The notes under the pieces are model-generated. The model was not told where the DNA came from. It worked only from the letters and a program-made list of their open reading frames with translations, and did not search any database. DNA of 64,000 bases from Alteromonas sp. ALT199 (GTDB lineage: Bacteria > Pseudomonadota > Gammaproteobacteria > Enterobacterales > Alteromonadaceae), in contig NZ_JAHHDX010000149.1 in NCBI RefSeq assembly GCF_018619335.1, positions 62,001 to 126,000 on the forward strand. The letters run 5' to 3'. The translations under genes were made by a program, and so were the position numbers. Shown in pieces: positions 45,096 to 55,467 of the stretch (the stretch's first letter is position 1; every line of letters begins with the position of its first letter).

Positions 45096-46589
45096 ATGGT
45101 ATTGGATAATTCCTACGAGCCCTGTGATTTTGTACTTTTTGGTACGCTGGGAGATCTTTCACGACGCAAGTTATTGCCTTCTTTATATCAACTTGAAAAA
45201 GCAAATCTGATGCACCCAGACACCACTATTGTCGGGGTGGCGCGTCAAGAAATGGAACTAGAAGCTTACATAGAAGAAGTTCACGCTAATCTTATAAAGT
45301 TTGGTGAAAAGGACTTATGTGAAGCTACATGGGAAAAAATGAAAGCGCGTTTGCATTACGCATGCGTAGACATGAAAGATGTCGATAGTTATTGCGTACT
45401 TGACGACCACGTTGACCCAACTCGTACAATGGTGTGTTATTTAGCAACACCGCCTGCTATTTATGGCGACATTTGCCGAGGCCTGCATAGCTGCAAAATT
45501 ATCGATTCAAGCGTTCGCGTAGTGCTTGAAAAGCCAATCGGTCACGATTTGGAATCGTCAAAAGTTATCAACGAACAAGTTGCTGAATACTTCGACGAAA
45601 AGCAAATATATCGTATTGACCATTATCTTGGTAAAGAAACGGTTCTTAACTTGGTATCGCTTCGTTTTGCCAACTCTATTTTTGCTACTAACTGGGATCA
45701 CAACTGTATTGACCATGTTCAAATTTCAGTTGCTGAGTCAGTAGGTATTGAAGGACGTTGGGGTTATTTCGACGACGCAGGGCAAATGCGTGACATGGTG
45801 CAAAATCACCTGTTACAAATCCTAAGTTTGGTCGCGATGGAACCGCCAACAACCCTAGATGCCGATAGCATTCGTGATGAAAAGCTTAAAGTGCTTAAAG
45901 CGCTTCGCCCCATCAACTCGTTTAATATCAACGAAAGCACGGTACGCGGTCAGTACACGTCTGGTTTTGTTAAAGGTGAAGAAGTACCTGGGTATCTTGA
46001 AGAAGAAGGTGCCAATACGCAGAGCAAAACTGAAACCTTTATCGCGATTAAAGCGGAAATTGATAACTGGCGTTGGGCCGGCGTGCCATTCTACCTGCGC
46101 ACAGGTAAGCGCATGCCAACTAAGGTGAGTGAAGTTGTTATCTACTTCAAGCGCCAGCCGCACAACCTGTTCGGTGATAGCTTCAAGAATCTTCCGCCAA
46201 ACAAGCTAGTTATTCGTCTACAGCCTGATGAAGGTGTAGAAATAACTGTAATGAATAAAGTTCCAGGGTTAACTAGCTCAGGCTCGATGGACCTACAAAA
46301 ATCTAAGCTTAACTTAAGCTTCTCTGAAGCGTTTGCTGACGAGCGTATTCCTGACGCGTACGAAAAGCTACTTCTCGAAGTCATGCTGGGTAATCAGGCG
46401 CTATTCGTTCGCCGTGACGAAATTGAACAAGCCTGGACATGGGTTGATTCAATTCTTGAAGCGTGGAAGCAATCGAGCGAGCCACCTGAGCCGTACCAAG
46501 CAGGTACATGGGGCCCGGTAGACTCTATAGGTCTTCTAGCCCGTGAAAATCGCAGTTGGTACGAAAGCAAAACAGGGAAGAAAAAGTAA
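45096..46589 (+). CDS. zwf: Glucose-6-phosphate 1-dehydrogenase
   Basis: A 497-residue enzyme oxidising glucose 6-phosphate to 6-phosphogluconolactone with NADP. FGTLGDLSRRKLLPSLYQLE (15-34) is the coenzyme loop, EKPIGHDL (145-152) is conserved, and RIDHYLGKE (173-181) holds the active-site His and Lys. It is the first gene of the zwf-pgl-edd-glk-eda operon; the pgl ATG follows one base after its stop codon. Confidence 0.97.
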   Translation: MVLDNSYEPCDFVLFGTLGDLSRRKLLPSLYQLEKANLMHPDTTIVGVARQEMELEAYIEEVHANLIKFGEKDLCEATWEKMKARLHYACVDMKDVDSYCVLDDHVDPTRTMVCYLATPPAIYGDICRGLHSCKIIDSSVRVVLEKPIGHDLESSKVINEQVAEYFDEKQIYRIDHYLGKETVLNLVSLRFANSIFATNWDHNCIDHVQISVAESVGIEGRWGYFDDAGQMRDMVQNHLLQILSLVAMEPPTTLDADSIRDEKLKVLKALRPINSFNINESTVRGQYTSGFVKGEEVPGYLEEEGANTQSKTETFIAIKAEIDNWRWAGVPFYLRTGKRMPTKVSEVVIYFKRQPHNLFGDSFKNLPPNKLVIRLQPDEGVEITVMNKVPGLTSSGSMDLQKSKLNLSFSEAFADERIPDAYEKLLLEVMLGNQALFVRRDEIEQAWTWVDSILEAWKQSSEPPEPYQAGTWGPVDSIGLLARENRSWYESKTGKKK

Positions 46590-46590
46590 T

Positions 46591-47283
46591 ATGGCGTTAA
46601 CAACTCTATCATTTGAAACACCTGAAGCGCTTACTGATGCATTCGCACAAGATTTAGTAAGCATTCTTAAAACAGGTATTAAGACTCGTGGCCGCGCATC
46701 ACTTGTAGTTAGTGGTGGACGTACACCGCTAGCGCTTTTCAAGCAGTTAAGCGAAACCGACCTTGAGTGGGATAAGGTTGATATCACCCTCGCTGACGAG
46801 CGCTGGGTTGAAGAGGGCCACGAAGCCAGTAACACTAGTTTAGTTAAAAGTAATCTAATTCAAAATAAAGCCGCAGCAGCTCGTTTTATCGAATTGAAAA
46901 GCGATGTTGACGATGCAAATGAAGGCGTAAATGCAGCCGAGTCTAATCTGGCTAGCATGTCGCAACCTTTTGACGCATTAATTCTTGGTATGGGGGAAGA
47001 CGGGCACACTGCCTCGCTTTTCCCTTGTTCTGAGCAAGTACTTGACGGCTTAGATATGAGCAGCGGCAGAACCTGCATTGCTGTTCAACCTACAACAGCA
47101 CCTCATCAACGTATTTCATTAACGCTACCTGCGTTACTCAATAGCCGAAATATCTTTTTACACCTAACGGGGGAAAAGAAAAAGCAAGTGCTGTTAGACG
47201 CTATTGAAAATGCTACCGAAGCGCAAAAGCCCATCACTGCCGTTGTAAATAGAGCACCGGTGACTCTGATGTGGGCGCCATAG
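46591..47283 (+). CDS. pgl: 6-phosphogluconolactonase
   Basis: A 230-residue lactonase of the SOL/DevB type. SLVVSGGRTPLALFKQLSE, ITLADERWVEEGHEASN and LGMGEDGHTASLFP are the sugar-phosphate binding motifs. It hydrolyses the product of Zwf. Start 46591 is one base past the zwf stop and gives the family's usual length; an open frame further upstream overlaps zwf and is rejected. Confidence 0.95.
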   Translation: MALTTLSFETPEALTDAFAQDLVSILKTGIKTRGRASLVVSGGRTPLALFKQLSETDLEWDKVDITLADERWVEEGHEASNTSLVKSNLIQNKAAAARFIELKSDVDDANEGVNAAESNLASMSQPFDALILGMGEDGHTASLFPCSEQVLDGLDMSSGRTCIAVQPTTAPHQRISLTLPALLNSRNIFLHLTGEKKKQVLLDAIENATEAQKPITAVVNRAPVTLMWAP

Positions 47284-47292
47284 GAGACAAAC

Positions 47293-49119
47293 ATGAATCC
47301 AAAAATTGCTGAAGTTACGCAACGAATTATCGAGCGTAGTAAAGAAACGCGTAAAGCGTATTTAGAAAAGATTGAAGACGCGCGCCGTCAAGGTCCACAC
47401 CGTGGTGTATTGTCGTGCGGTAACTTGGCTCACGGCTTTGCCGCATGTGGTACAGGTGAAAAGGCTGATCTTCGTTCCATGACCAAAGCCAACGTGGCTA
47501 TTGTGTCTGCATACAATGACATGCTTTCTGCTCACCAGCCTTATGAAACTTACCCAGCGCTTATTCGCGAAGCGGTAAAAGAAGTGGGCAGTGTAGCGCA
47601 GTTTGCTGGTGGTGTACCTGCAATGTGTGATGGTGTGACGCAAGGCCAGTCTGGTATGGACTTAAGCCTTATGAGCCGTGACAACATCGCCCAGGGTGCA
47701 GCTATCGCACTTTCACATAACATGTTTGATAGCGCGCTAATGCTGGGTATTTGCGATAAAATCGTACCTGGACTGCTAATGGGTGCGTTAACGTTTGGTC
47801 ATTTACCAACCGTTTTTGTTCCAGCCGGCCCTATGCCATCAGGCTTACCAAACAAAGAAAAAGCTCGCGTACGCCAAGAATTTGCTGAAGGCAAAGTAGG
47901 TCGTGACGCGCTGCTTGAAGCTGAGTCCCAGTCTTATCATTCTGCTGGTACTTGTACTTTCTACGGTACAGCAAACTCAAACCAGCTTGTTGTTGAGATG
48001 ATGGGCTTACACCTACCGGGTTCTTCGTTTGTTAACCCAGGTACGCCACTGCGTGATGCGCTAACAAAAGCAGCTGCAGTTCAAGCAACACGCCTAACTG
48101 ACCTTGGCGACAATTACACGCCAATTGGCCACATTGTAGATGCTAAGGCCATTGTGAACGGTCTTGTAGGTTTACTTGCAACGGGTGGTTCTACTAACCA
48201 CACCATGCACCTTATCGCGGTTGCGCGCGCTGCTGGTTACATTGTTAACTGGGATGATTTCTCAGATATTTCAAATGCGGTTCCACTACTCACCCGTATT
48301 TATCCTAACGGTTCAGCAGACATTAACCATTTTGTTGCCGCTGGCGGTATGTCTTTGCTTATCAGGCAGCTACTTGACGCAGGTTTACTACACAACGATG
48401 TGAAAACTATCGTTGGTGATGGTCTAGACCTATACACTAAAGAGCCAGTTCTAAAAGACGGCGAGCTAGAGTGGCGCGACGGCCCAACTGAATCTCTGGA
48501 TAAAGAGGTACTCGCGACCGTTGAGACTCCGTTTAAGCCTGATGGTGGTTTGAGTGTGCTTGACGGTAACCTAGGTCGCGGCGTAATAAAAACGTCTGCG
48601 CTTCGTACTCCGCATTGCACGATTAAAGCGCCAGCGGTAGTGTTTGAAGATCAGTTTGAACTAGATGACGCGTTTAAATCTGGCAAGCTAGATAAAGACT
48701 GCATCGTTGTTGTTCGCTTCCAGGGTCCATCGGCGATTGGTATGCCAGAGCTTCACCGCTTGACGCCACCACTTGGAGTAATTCAGGACCGTGGATTCAA
48801 AGTAGCACTTGTTACTGACGGACGTATGTCGGGTGCATCAGGTAAGGTACCTGCTGCTATCCACGTGACTCCAGAAGCTTATAAAGGTGGTCTACTTGCT
48901 AAGGTACAAGAAGGCGACATTATTGAGCTCAACACCGAAACCGGTGCCCTGACTCTGCACGTTGATGACGAAACCCTTGCCGCTCGTGAAGCTGCGCCAG
49001 CAAACTTGGCGAAGCATCATGTAGGTATGGGACGTGAAATGTTCGCAGGTATGCGCGCCATCCTTACTGGTGCAGAAGAAGGGGCGTGTTCACTGTTTTA
49101 CACGCAGGAGCAAGCATAA
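47293..49119 (+). CDS. edd: Phosphogluconate dehydratase
   Basis: A 608-residue iron-sulphur dehydratase of the IlvD/Edd family, making 2-keto-3-deoxy-6-phosphogluconate. Conserved cysteine segments are [27 protein letters not shown] and [33 protein letters not shown] is near the C-terminus. GGAGAC lies upstream of the ATG. Its stop codon overlaps the glk start (TAATG). Confidence 0.97.
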   Translation: MNPKIAEVTQRIIERSKETRKAYLEKIEDARRQGPHRGVLSCGNLAHGFAACGTGEKADLRSMTKANVAIVSAYNDMLSAHQPYETYPALIREAVKEVGSVAQFAGGVPAMCDGVTQGQSGMDLSLMSRDNIAQGAAIALSHNMFDSALMLGICDKIVPGLLMGALTFGHLPTVFVPAGPMPSGLPNKEKARVRQEFAEGKVGRDALLEAESQSYHSAGTCTFYGTANSNQLVVEMMGLHLPGSSFVNPGTPLRDALTKAAAVQATRLTDLGDNYTPIGHIVDAKAIVNGLVGLLATGGSTNHTMHLIAVARAAGYIVNWDDFSDISNAVPLLTRIYPNGSADINHFVAAGGMSLLIRQLLDAGLLHNDVKTIVGDGLDLYTKEPVLKDGELEWRDGPTESLDKEVLATVETPFKPDGGLSVLDGNLGRGVIKTSALRTPHCTIKAPAVVFEDQFELDDAFKSGKLDKDCIVVVRFQGPSAIGMPELHRLTPPLGVIQDRGFKVALVTDGRMSGASGKVPAAIHVTPEAYKGGLLAKVQEGDIIELNTETGALTLHVDDETLAAREAAPANLAKHHVGMGREMFAGMRAILTGAEEGACSLFYTQEQA

Positions 49120-50072
49120 TGAGCCAAAAGTTTGTGGCTGATGTTGGCGGTACCAATATTCGCGTTGCGAGAGTATCCGAGTCGGGCGTCACTGACATTA
49201 AAAAATACATGTGTAACGACTTTGCTAGCATCGACTTAGCTATTGCGCAGTATTTTAGCGATATGCCAGAGCACAGCTTTACCCAAGGTTGTATTGCAAT
49301 TGCCTGCCCAGTGCTAGGTGACCAAGTTGTTATGACCAACCACAGCTGGGCGTTTTCTCAAAACGCTCTTCGTTCTCAGCTTAAGCTAGACGCGCTGTTT
49401 GTTATTAACGACTTCACTGCAGTAGCACATTCATTGCCTGTGTTAAGTAAAGAGCAAGTTGTTCAAATTGGTGAAGGTACGGCAAAAGAGAACGGCAATA
49501 TTGCTGTTTTTGGCCCAGGTACTGGCCTTGGCGTTGAGCATATCACTATGACTTCAACGGGCTGGCAAACATTAGACGGTGAGGGTGGTCATGTTGACTT
49601 CGCTCCCGTTGATGAAACTGATGTTGTAGTATGGCGGCATTTACAAACAACGTTAGGGCGTGCTTCTGCTGAAGAAGTGATGTCTGGACGTGGCCTACAC
49701 AATATCTACACTGCGCTAGCTAACGATGCGTCTGCCCCTGTTGCCTTTACCGAGCCTGCGCAAATAACTGAAGCTGCGTTAAACGGAACCTGTGAGTTAG
49801 CTGAAGCGACACTGACTCAATTCTGCCGAATTATGGGCAGCTTTGCAGGTAACCTGGCGCTCAATATGGCGACTACTGGCGGCATCTTTATTGGTGGCGG
49901 TATTGCAAATCGTTTCCCTGAGTTTATTCAAAACAGCGATTTCAGAGCGCGTTTTGAAGCGAAAGGGCAAATGAAGCATTACGTAAAAGACGTTCCCACC
50001 TATCTCATTGCAGAGCCTGATCACGGTTTATTAGGTGCGGCTGCATATCTGAATCAAAATACAGCGAGCTAA
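49119..50072 (+). CDS. glk: Glucokinase
   Basis: A 317-residue ROK-independent bacterial glucokinase of the Glk family. FVADVGGTNIRVARV is the phosphate-binding loop, VINDFTAVAHSLP holds the catalytic Asp, and FGPGTGLGVEHI and GEGGHVDFAP bind sugar. The start is at the TAATG overlap with edd. Its presence in the operon supplies glucose 6-phosphate, for instance from glycogen-derived glucose. Confidence 0.95.
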   Translation: MSQKFVADVGGTNIRVARVSESGVTDIKKYMCNDFASIDLAIAQYFSDMPEHSFTQGCIAIACPVLGDQVVMTNHSWAFSQNALRSQLKLDALFVINDFTAVAHSLPVLSKEQVVQIGEGTAKENGNIAVFGPGTGLGVEHITMTSTGWQTLDGEGGHVDFAPVDETDVVVWRHLQTTLGRASAEEVMSGRGLHNIYTALANDASAPVAFTEPAQITEAALNGTCELAEATLTQFCRIMGSFAGNLALNMATTGGIFIGGGIANRFPEFIQNSDFRARFEAKGQMKHYVKDVPTYLIAEPDHGLLGAAAYLNQNTAS

Positions 50073-50075
50073 ATT

Positions 50076-50720
50076 ATGACATCGAAATGGAAAACCTCTC
50101 CAGAGGAAATTTTTGCAGCCGGCCCAGTTGTACCTGTGTTGGTTATCAACGACGTAGAAAAAGCGGTACCTCTGGCAAAAGCGCTAATGGAAGGTGGAAT
50201 TAAAGTTTTAGAAGTAACTTTACGTACACCGGCAGCAATTGACGTAATTAAGCGAATTGCCGACGAAGTGCCTGATTCTTTAATTGGTGCAGGTACGGTA
50301 ACTAATGCACAGCAGCTCAAAGCGGTTGTAGAAGCGGGCGCTAAATTTGCTATAAGCCCAGGTATGACGGCTGACTTGCTAAAAGCGGGTATGGATGCTG
50401 ATATTCCACTTATCCCAGGTATTTCTTCAACCTCTGATCTCATGAAGGGTAAAGATGCGGGTTACACCCACATGAAGTTCTTCCCTGCAGAAGCATCAGG
50501 TGGTGTTAATGCTATCAAATCTATTAGTGGTCCGTTCCCTGATGTAACCTTCTGTCCAACAGGCGGTATTGGTCCAAACAACTACAACGACTACCTAGCG
50601 CTTAAAAACGTTAAGTGTGTAGGCGGTTCGTGGTTAGCACCAGATGATGCAATTGAGTCAGGTGATTGGGCGCGCATTACCCAACTAGCTAAAGAAGCCG
50701 TTGCAGGTGCAAAGCAGTAA
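50076..50720 (+). CDS. eda: KDPG/KHG aldolase
   Basis: A 214-residue class I aldolase splitting 2-keto-3-deoxy-6-phosphogluconate into pyruvate and glyceraldehyde 3-phosphate. [17 protein letters not shown] holds the catalytic Glu, [10 protein letters not shown] and SPGM follow, and [14 protein letters not shown] carries the Schiff-base Lys; FCPTGGIG closes the phosphate site. Last gene of the operon, followed by a strong terminator. Confidence 0.97.
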   Translation: MTSKWKTSPEEIFAAGPVVPVLVINDVEKAVPLAKALMEGGIKVLEVTLRTPAAIDVIKRIADEVPDSLIGAGTVTNAQQLKAVVEAGAKFAISPGMTADLLKAGMDADIPLIPGISSTSDLMKGKDAGYTHMKFFPAEASGGVNAIKSISGPFPDVTFCPTGGIGPNNYNDYLALKNVKCVGGSWLAPDDAIESGDWARITQLAKEAVAGAKQ

Positions 50721-50742
50721 AAGTCGCTAAGTTCTATAGTTA

Positions 50743-50772
50743 AAAAAACCTGCCTATTGGCAGGTTTTTTTA
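50743..50772 (+). terminator. Terminator of the Entner-Doudoroff operon
   Basis: AACCTGCC / GGCAGGTT with loop TATT is followed by a T-run. Confidence 0.95.
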
Positions 50773-50845
50773 TAACACATTTTCGCTATCGAGTTTTACT
50801 GGCAAGCCTGGCTCTCAACCAAAGACTATTTACATAGTCACACGT

Positions 50846-51697
50846 TTACTGAGGCACAATCGTTTGTTTAAGGGTGTGACTTTCACCAGGCGCTAATGTT
50901 TTGCTTTGTGTTAATGACGTTTCTACACACAGCATGTGTTTATAGCCAAATGGATCCATATCTGAAATAGATGCTGCACTTTGCCAAGGGTTCCACACTA
51001 CAAGTGAGTCATTTCCTTGTGAGACTACTTCTGTAAATGTATTGCCGCTTATTTTTATAGCGGCGTTTCTGATTGGCGCTTGATGGATTCGGTCTGTTTC
51101 ACCGGTAATAGTGTAGGGCGATGGCGTTGGCTTTAGCGCCCAAGCGTCAAGCTTGTCTTTATATTGCCCTTCAATTCCCTCTATAACTGCCTGCTGAATA
51201 TCATCAACATGAAAATAGGTGTGTAACGCACAGTTAAAGTCGAATGCAGCCACGCCTGTATTTTCAGTAACCAGAGCTACGTCCATAGTTTCACCGATAG
51301 CGAGAACCATAGTTACGGTACAGTCATTTTCAAATCCTTCAGCTCGGGTAAAGCTAGGAGAAAGCGTAATGGTCGTTCCGTTTTCAGTTTCATCTGAGGT
51401 TACAAGTTTCCACACTTGCGTCCTTAAAAAGCCGTGAGCGGGTAGGGCGCCTTTTTCTCGTCCATGGTCATCACTAAACCATGGCCAGCAAACCGGAATA
51501 CCACCGCGGATAGGACGCTCACCGTTTAAGTATGCATGTGGGCTTACCCAAAGTCGTTCTTTGTTATCGATTTTAGGGACAAAAGATAAAACATGGCCGC
51601 CAAATAAGCTTATACGTGCCTTAGCAAAAGCATTGTCCACGTCTAAAAAGGTAAGACCATTAGATTCGCTAACGGTAACTGAATTAACAGGTGGCAT
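50846..51697 (-). CDS. D-hexose-6-phosphate mutarotase (YeaD-like)
   Basis: A 283-residue aldose-1-epimerase-family protein. RISLFGGHVLSFVP, PIRGGIPVCWPWF, LPAHGFLRTQVW and FNCALHTYFHV hold the conserved Arg, His and Asp/Glu positions of YeaD proteins. It interconverts anomers of glucose 6-phosphate, the substrate of Zwf. AGGAGG 4 bases upstream fixes the start at 51697; the frame opens eleven codons earlier. Confidence 0.9.
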   Translation of the reverse strand: MPPVNSVTVSESNGLTFLDVDNAFAKARISLFGGHVLSFVPKIDNKERLWVSPHAYLNGERPIRGGIPVCWPWFSDDHGREKGALPAHGFLRTQVWKLVTSDETENGTTITLSPSFTRAEGFENDCTVTMVLAIGETMDVALVTENTGVAAFDFNCALHTYFHVDDIQQAVIEGIEGQYKDKLDAWALKPTPSPYTITGETDRIHQAPIRNAAIKISGNTFTEVVSQGNDSLVVWNPWQSAASISDMDPFGYKHMLCVETSLTQSKTLAPGESHTLKQTIVPQ

Positions 51698-51788
51698 AAG
51701 TCCTCCTTGGACTGAATACAAATCTTGCAAAATAGCGACGTGAAAGCATATATCGCTGGAAAACGTCTTAATTAATATATGACGATAA

Positions 51789-51823
51789 AAAACAAAAAAG
51801 GTGCAAACATAATGTTTACACCT
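51789..51823 (-). terminator. Terminator after gap
   Basis: On the minus strand AGGTGTAAACAT / ATGTTTGCACCT with one mismatch is followed by a T-rich run. Confidence 0.85.
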
Positions 51824-51841
51824 TTAGATTAACTCAACTTT

Positions 51842-51868
51842 AGAACAAATAGTTTAACTATTTGTTCT
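51842..51868. repeat. 27-bp palindrome just after the gap stop codon
   Basis: AGAACAAATAGTT and its exact inverse AACTATTTGTTCT flank a single T. It lies 11 bases beyond the gap stop codon and before the proper terminator. No T-run follows on the minus strand, so it is more likely an mRNA 3' structure or a protein site than a terminator. Confidence 0.8.
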
Positions 51869-51879
51869 ATGTTTAATTT

Positions 51880-52916
<1,037 letters not shown>

Positions 52917-53111
52917 TAAAGTATGGATCAAAATGCCATAATTAGCAAAATAAAAAGCTAAAGTGTTGCAAAATTACGAATAAATGCTATTGCAATCGTA
53001 TTCACATATCGCGAAGCCCTTGTTTCTAGAATAATGTTAAAAATTTGTTTGTAGACGCGCTTTGCACCTTTGCCCTATGCGTCTTTCACCGAATAACAGG
53101 AATGACACACC

Positions 53112-55310
53112 ATGACACAACAACTTCTGCAACAACTGGTTGAAATGCGGGGAATTGAAACCCAATACGTCGATGCATGGGGTAAACCAGCAACCATCGC
53201 AGAATCAAGTAAAGCAAAACTGCTTAATACACTTGGCTATGACACCAGTAGTGATAAAAAAATTCAGTCACAAATTACAAAAGATATTACGTCGGTATGG
53301 TTGTCACCGCTAAATCCTGTTCAAGTGGTTCGAAACACAGAAGAAACAAACCTTGCGGTTCGTTTGCCCATTGAACTGGTTAACGACGACCACACGCTTA
53401 CTGTCACATGCGAAAATGGTGACGTGCTTACTCATCAGTTCACGCCAGTAGAGCAAGAAATGACGACTATGGCGCATATCGACGATGTCGAGTTCCATGA
53501 ATACGTAATAACGCTACCTTTGGATTTACCACTTGGGTACCACGATGTAGCCTTGAGTGCAGATGGCGATGAATTTGCACGTTCTCGTTTAATTGTGGCT
53601 CCAGAAGCGTGTTACACACCGAAAGAGATTAGAGAAGGTAAAAAGATTTGGGGCCTAAGTGTTCAGCTATACTGTGTTCGTAGCGAAAAGAACTGGGGTA
53701 TTGGGGACTTTTCTGACTTAGCACTACTTATCGAAAAAGCAGCAGGTGTTGGCGCAGACTTTATTGGGCTTAACCCAATTCACGCGCTTTACCCGGCGAA
53801 CCCTAACGCATGTTCGCCTTATGGACCAAGTTCACGTCGCTGGCTTAACTATCTATATATTGATGTAACCGCCATTGAGGGCTACGACGATGCATCGGTG
53901 CAATCGGTAGTTGGCAGTGATGAGTTTAAAGCTACGCTGGAGCATGCCCGTAACGTTGAACACGTTGACTACGAAGCAGTAGCACACGTTAAATTAGCGG
54001 CGCTTAAAGCGGTGTTTGAGGTGTACGACGCTAAATACCTTCGTAAAAACACCAAACAAAATAAAGCGTTTAACGCTTTTATAGAAGCGGGTGGTGAAAG
54101 CTTAGATATGTTGGCAGTGTATGATGCACTGCAGTCACATCTAAAAGCTGATGGTAAGGAAAGCTGGGGTTGGCCGGTATTTCCACAAGAATTCAAAGGC
54201 TATCACAACCCAGCAGTGGCTAAGTTCAAAAGCGCTAACAAGCAAGAAGTCAAGTTCTACCTATTCCTTCAATGGATTGCTGCCCAGCAACTTGAAGTGG
54301 CAAGTAATAAAGCAACCGATGCCGGCATGACTATTGGTCTTTATCGCGACCTTGCGGTTGGTGTGAGTGAAGGCAGTGCCGAGATTTGGGGCAACAAAGA
54401 CCTGTACTGTACCGATGCAAGTGTAGGTGCACCACCCGATATTTTAGGACCTCTAGGCCAGAACTGGGGTTTACCACCGATGGACCCTCGTAAGCTTTAC
54501 GAGCAGGGGTATCAGCCAATTATTGATTTGTTTGCTTCGAACATGGCCTCTTCTGGCTCGTTACGTATCGATCACGTAATGGCATTGCTACGGTTATGGT
54601 GGGTCGTGAAAGGCGATAACGCAAAAGACGGTGGCTATGTTTATTATCCCGTTGACGATTTACTCGGCATTTTAGCGTTAGAAAGCCATCGCAACCAAAG
54701 TCTGGTTATAGGCGAAGACTTGGGCACCGTGCCAGAAGAAATACGTAGTAAGCTTGCTGATAATGGCGTCTACTCATATCGCGTATTTTTCTTTGAACAA
54801 GCGGAAGACGGCGGTTTCTTCTCGCCTAGCCATTATCCTGTTCAGTCGATGTCAACTTTGACTACACACGACATGCCAACGCTAATTGGCTACTGGCACT
54901 GTTTGGACCTAGAGTTAGGTAAAGAGATAGGGCTATATCCAACAGAAGATATTCTGCAAACCCTTTATGCAGATCGTCACGAAAATAAGCAGGCTATTCT
55001 TGATACTTTGCATGGTCATGGGTCTATTGGCGACCATGTGGGTCATGATGTTAATCACACTGGCATGAATCGCGATTTGAATAATGGTATGCAGGTTCAT
55101 ATGGCGGGTGGTTCAAGTGCGCTGCTTAGCCTTCAGTTAGAAGACTGGCTAGAAATGGATAAACCAGTAAATATCCCTGGGACATTTAATGAATATCCAA
55201 ACTGGCGTAGAAAACTCACTGAGAATATCGAGTCTATGTTTGATAGACATGATATAAATGAGTTAGCGTCTAAACTTACTCATGCTAGAAAACAAGCAAG
55301 CCAAGGCTAA
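53112..55310 (+). CDS. malQ: 4-alpha-glucanotransferase (amylomaltase)
   Basis: A 732-residue GH77 enzyme that transfers maltodextrin segments. An N-terminal beta-domain extension (1 to about 165) is followed by the barrel with GLNPIHALYPANPNACSPYG, RWLNYLYIDV, GLYRDLAVGV, RIDHVMALLRLWWV (nucleophile Asp), IGEDLGTVPEEI (acid Glu) and LTTHDMPTLIGYW. First gene of malQ-glgB-glgX; GGAATGAC lies before the ATG. Confidence 0.95.
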   Translation: MTQQLLQQLVEMRGIETQYVDAWGKPATIAESSKAKLLNTLGYDTSSDKKIQSQITKDITSVWLSPLNPVQVVRNTEETNLAVRLPIELVNDDHTLTVTCENGDVLTHQFTPVEQEMTTMAHIDDVEFHEYVITLPLDLPLGYHDVALSADGDEFARSRLIVAPEACYTPKEIREGKKIWGLSVQLYCVRSEKNWGIGDFSDLALLIEKAAGVGADFIGLNPIHALYPANPNACSPYGPSSRRWLNYLYIDVTAIEGYDDASVQSVVGSDEFKATLEHARNVEHVDYEAVAHVKLAALKAVFEVYDAKYLRKNTKQNKAFNAFIEAGGESLDMLAVYDALQSHLKADGKESWGWPVFPQEFKGYHNPAVAKFKSANKQEVKFYLFLQWIAAQQLEVASNKATDAGMTIGLYRDLAVGVSEGSAEIWGNKDLYCTDASVGAPPDILGPLGQNWGLPPMDPRKLYEQGYQPIIDLFASNMASSGSLRIDHVMALLRLWWVVKGDNAKDGGYVYYPVDDLLGILALESHRNQSLVIGEDLGTVPEEIRSKLADNGVYSYRVFFFEQAEDGGFFSPSHYPVQSMSTLTTHDMPTLIGYWHCLDLELGKEIGLYPTEDILQTLYADRHENKQAILDTLHGHGSIGDHVGHDVNHTGMNRDLNNGMQVHMAGGSSALLSLQLEDWLEMDKPVNIPGTFNEYPNWRRKLTENIESMFDRHDINELASKLTHARKQASQG

Positions 55311-55339
55311 TTGCCCTTGTTTGAAAATTGATAACAGGC

Positions 55340-55423
55340 AGTTGCTTAGGCAACTTTAACGAGTAAGATAAAGTACCAAGACGGTACTGGATAGAGCTTA
55401 AATGCGAAAACGCATTTAAGCTC
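55340..55423 (+). other. Three consecutive hairpins between malQ and glgB
   Basis: Hairpin 1: AGTTGC / GCAACT, loop TTAG (55340-55355). Hairpin 2: AGTACC / GGTACT, loop AAGAC (55372-55388). Hairpin 3: a perfect 13-bp stem GAGCTTAAATGCG / CGCATTTAAGCTC with loop AAAA (55394-55423). They precede a terminator-like hairpin and the glgB start, so they could form a structured leader or an mRNA processing site. Confidence 0.7.
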
Positions 55424-55430
55424 ACAATTC

Positions 55431-55453
55431 AACCCGCTGTTATGCGGGTTTTT
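55431..55453 (+). terminator. Terminator-like hairpin just before glgB
   Basis: AACCCGC / GCGGGTT with loop TGTTAT is followed by TTT. It ends 15 bases before the glgB ATG and leaves the AGGAG ribosome binding site free. Confidence 0.8.
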
Positions 55454-55467
55454 ACTAGGAGTAGCGA

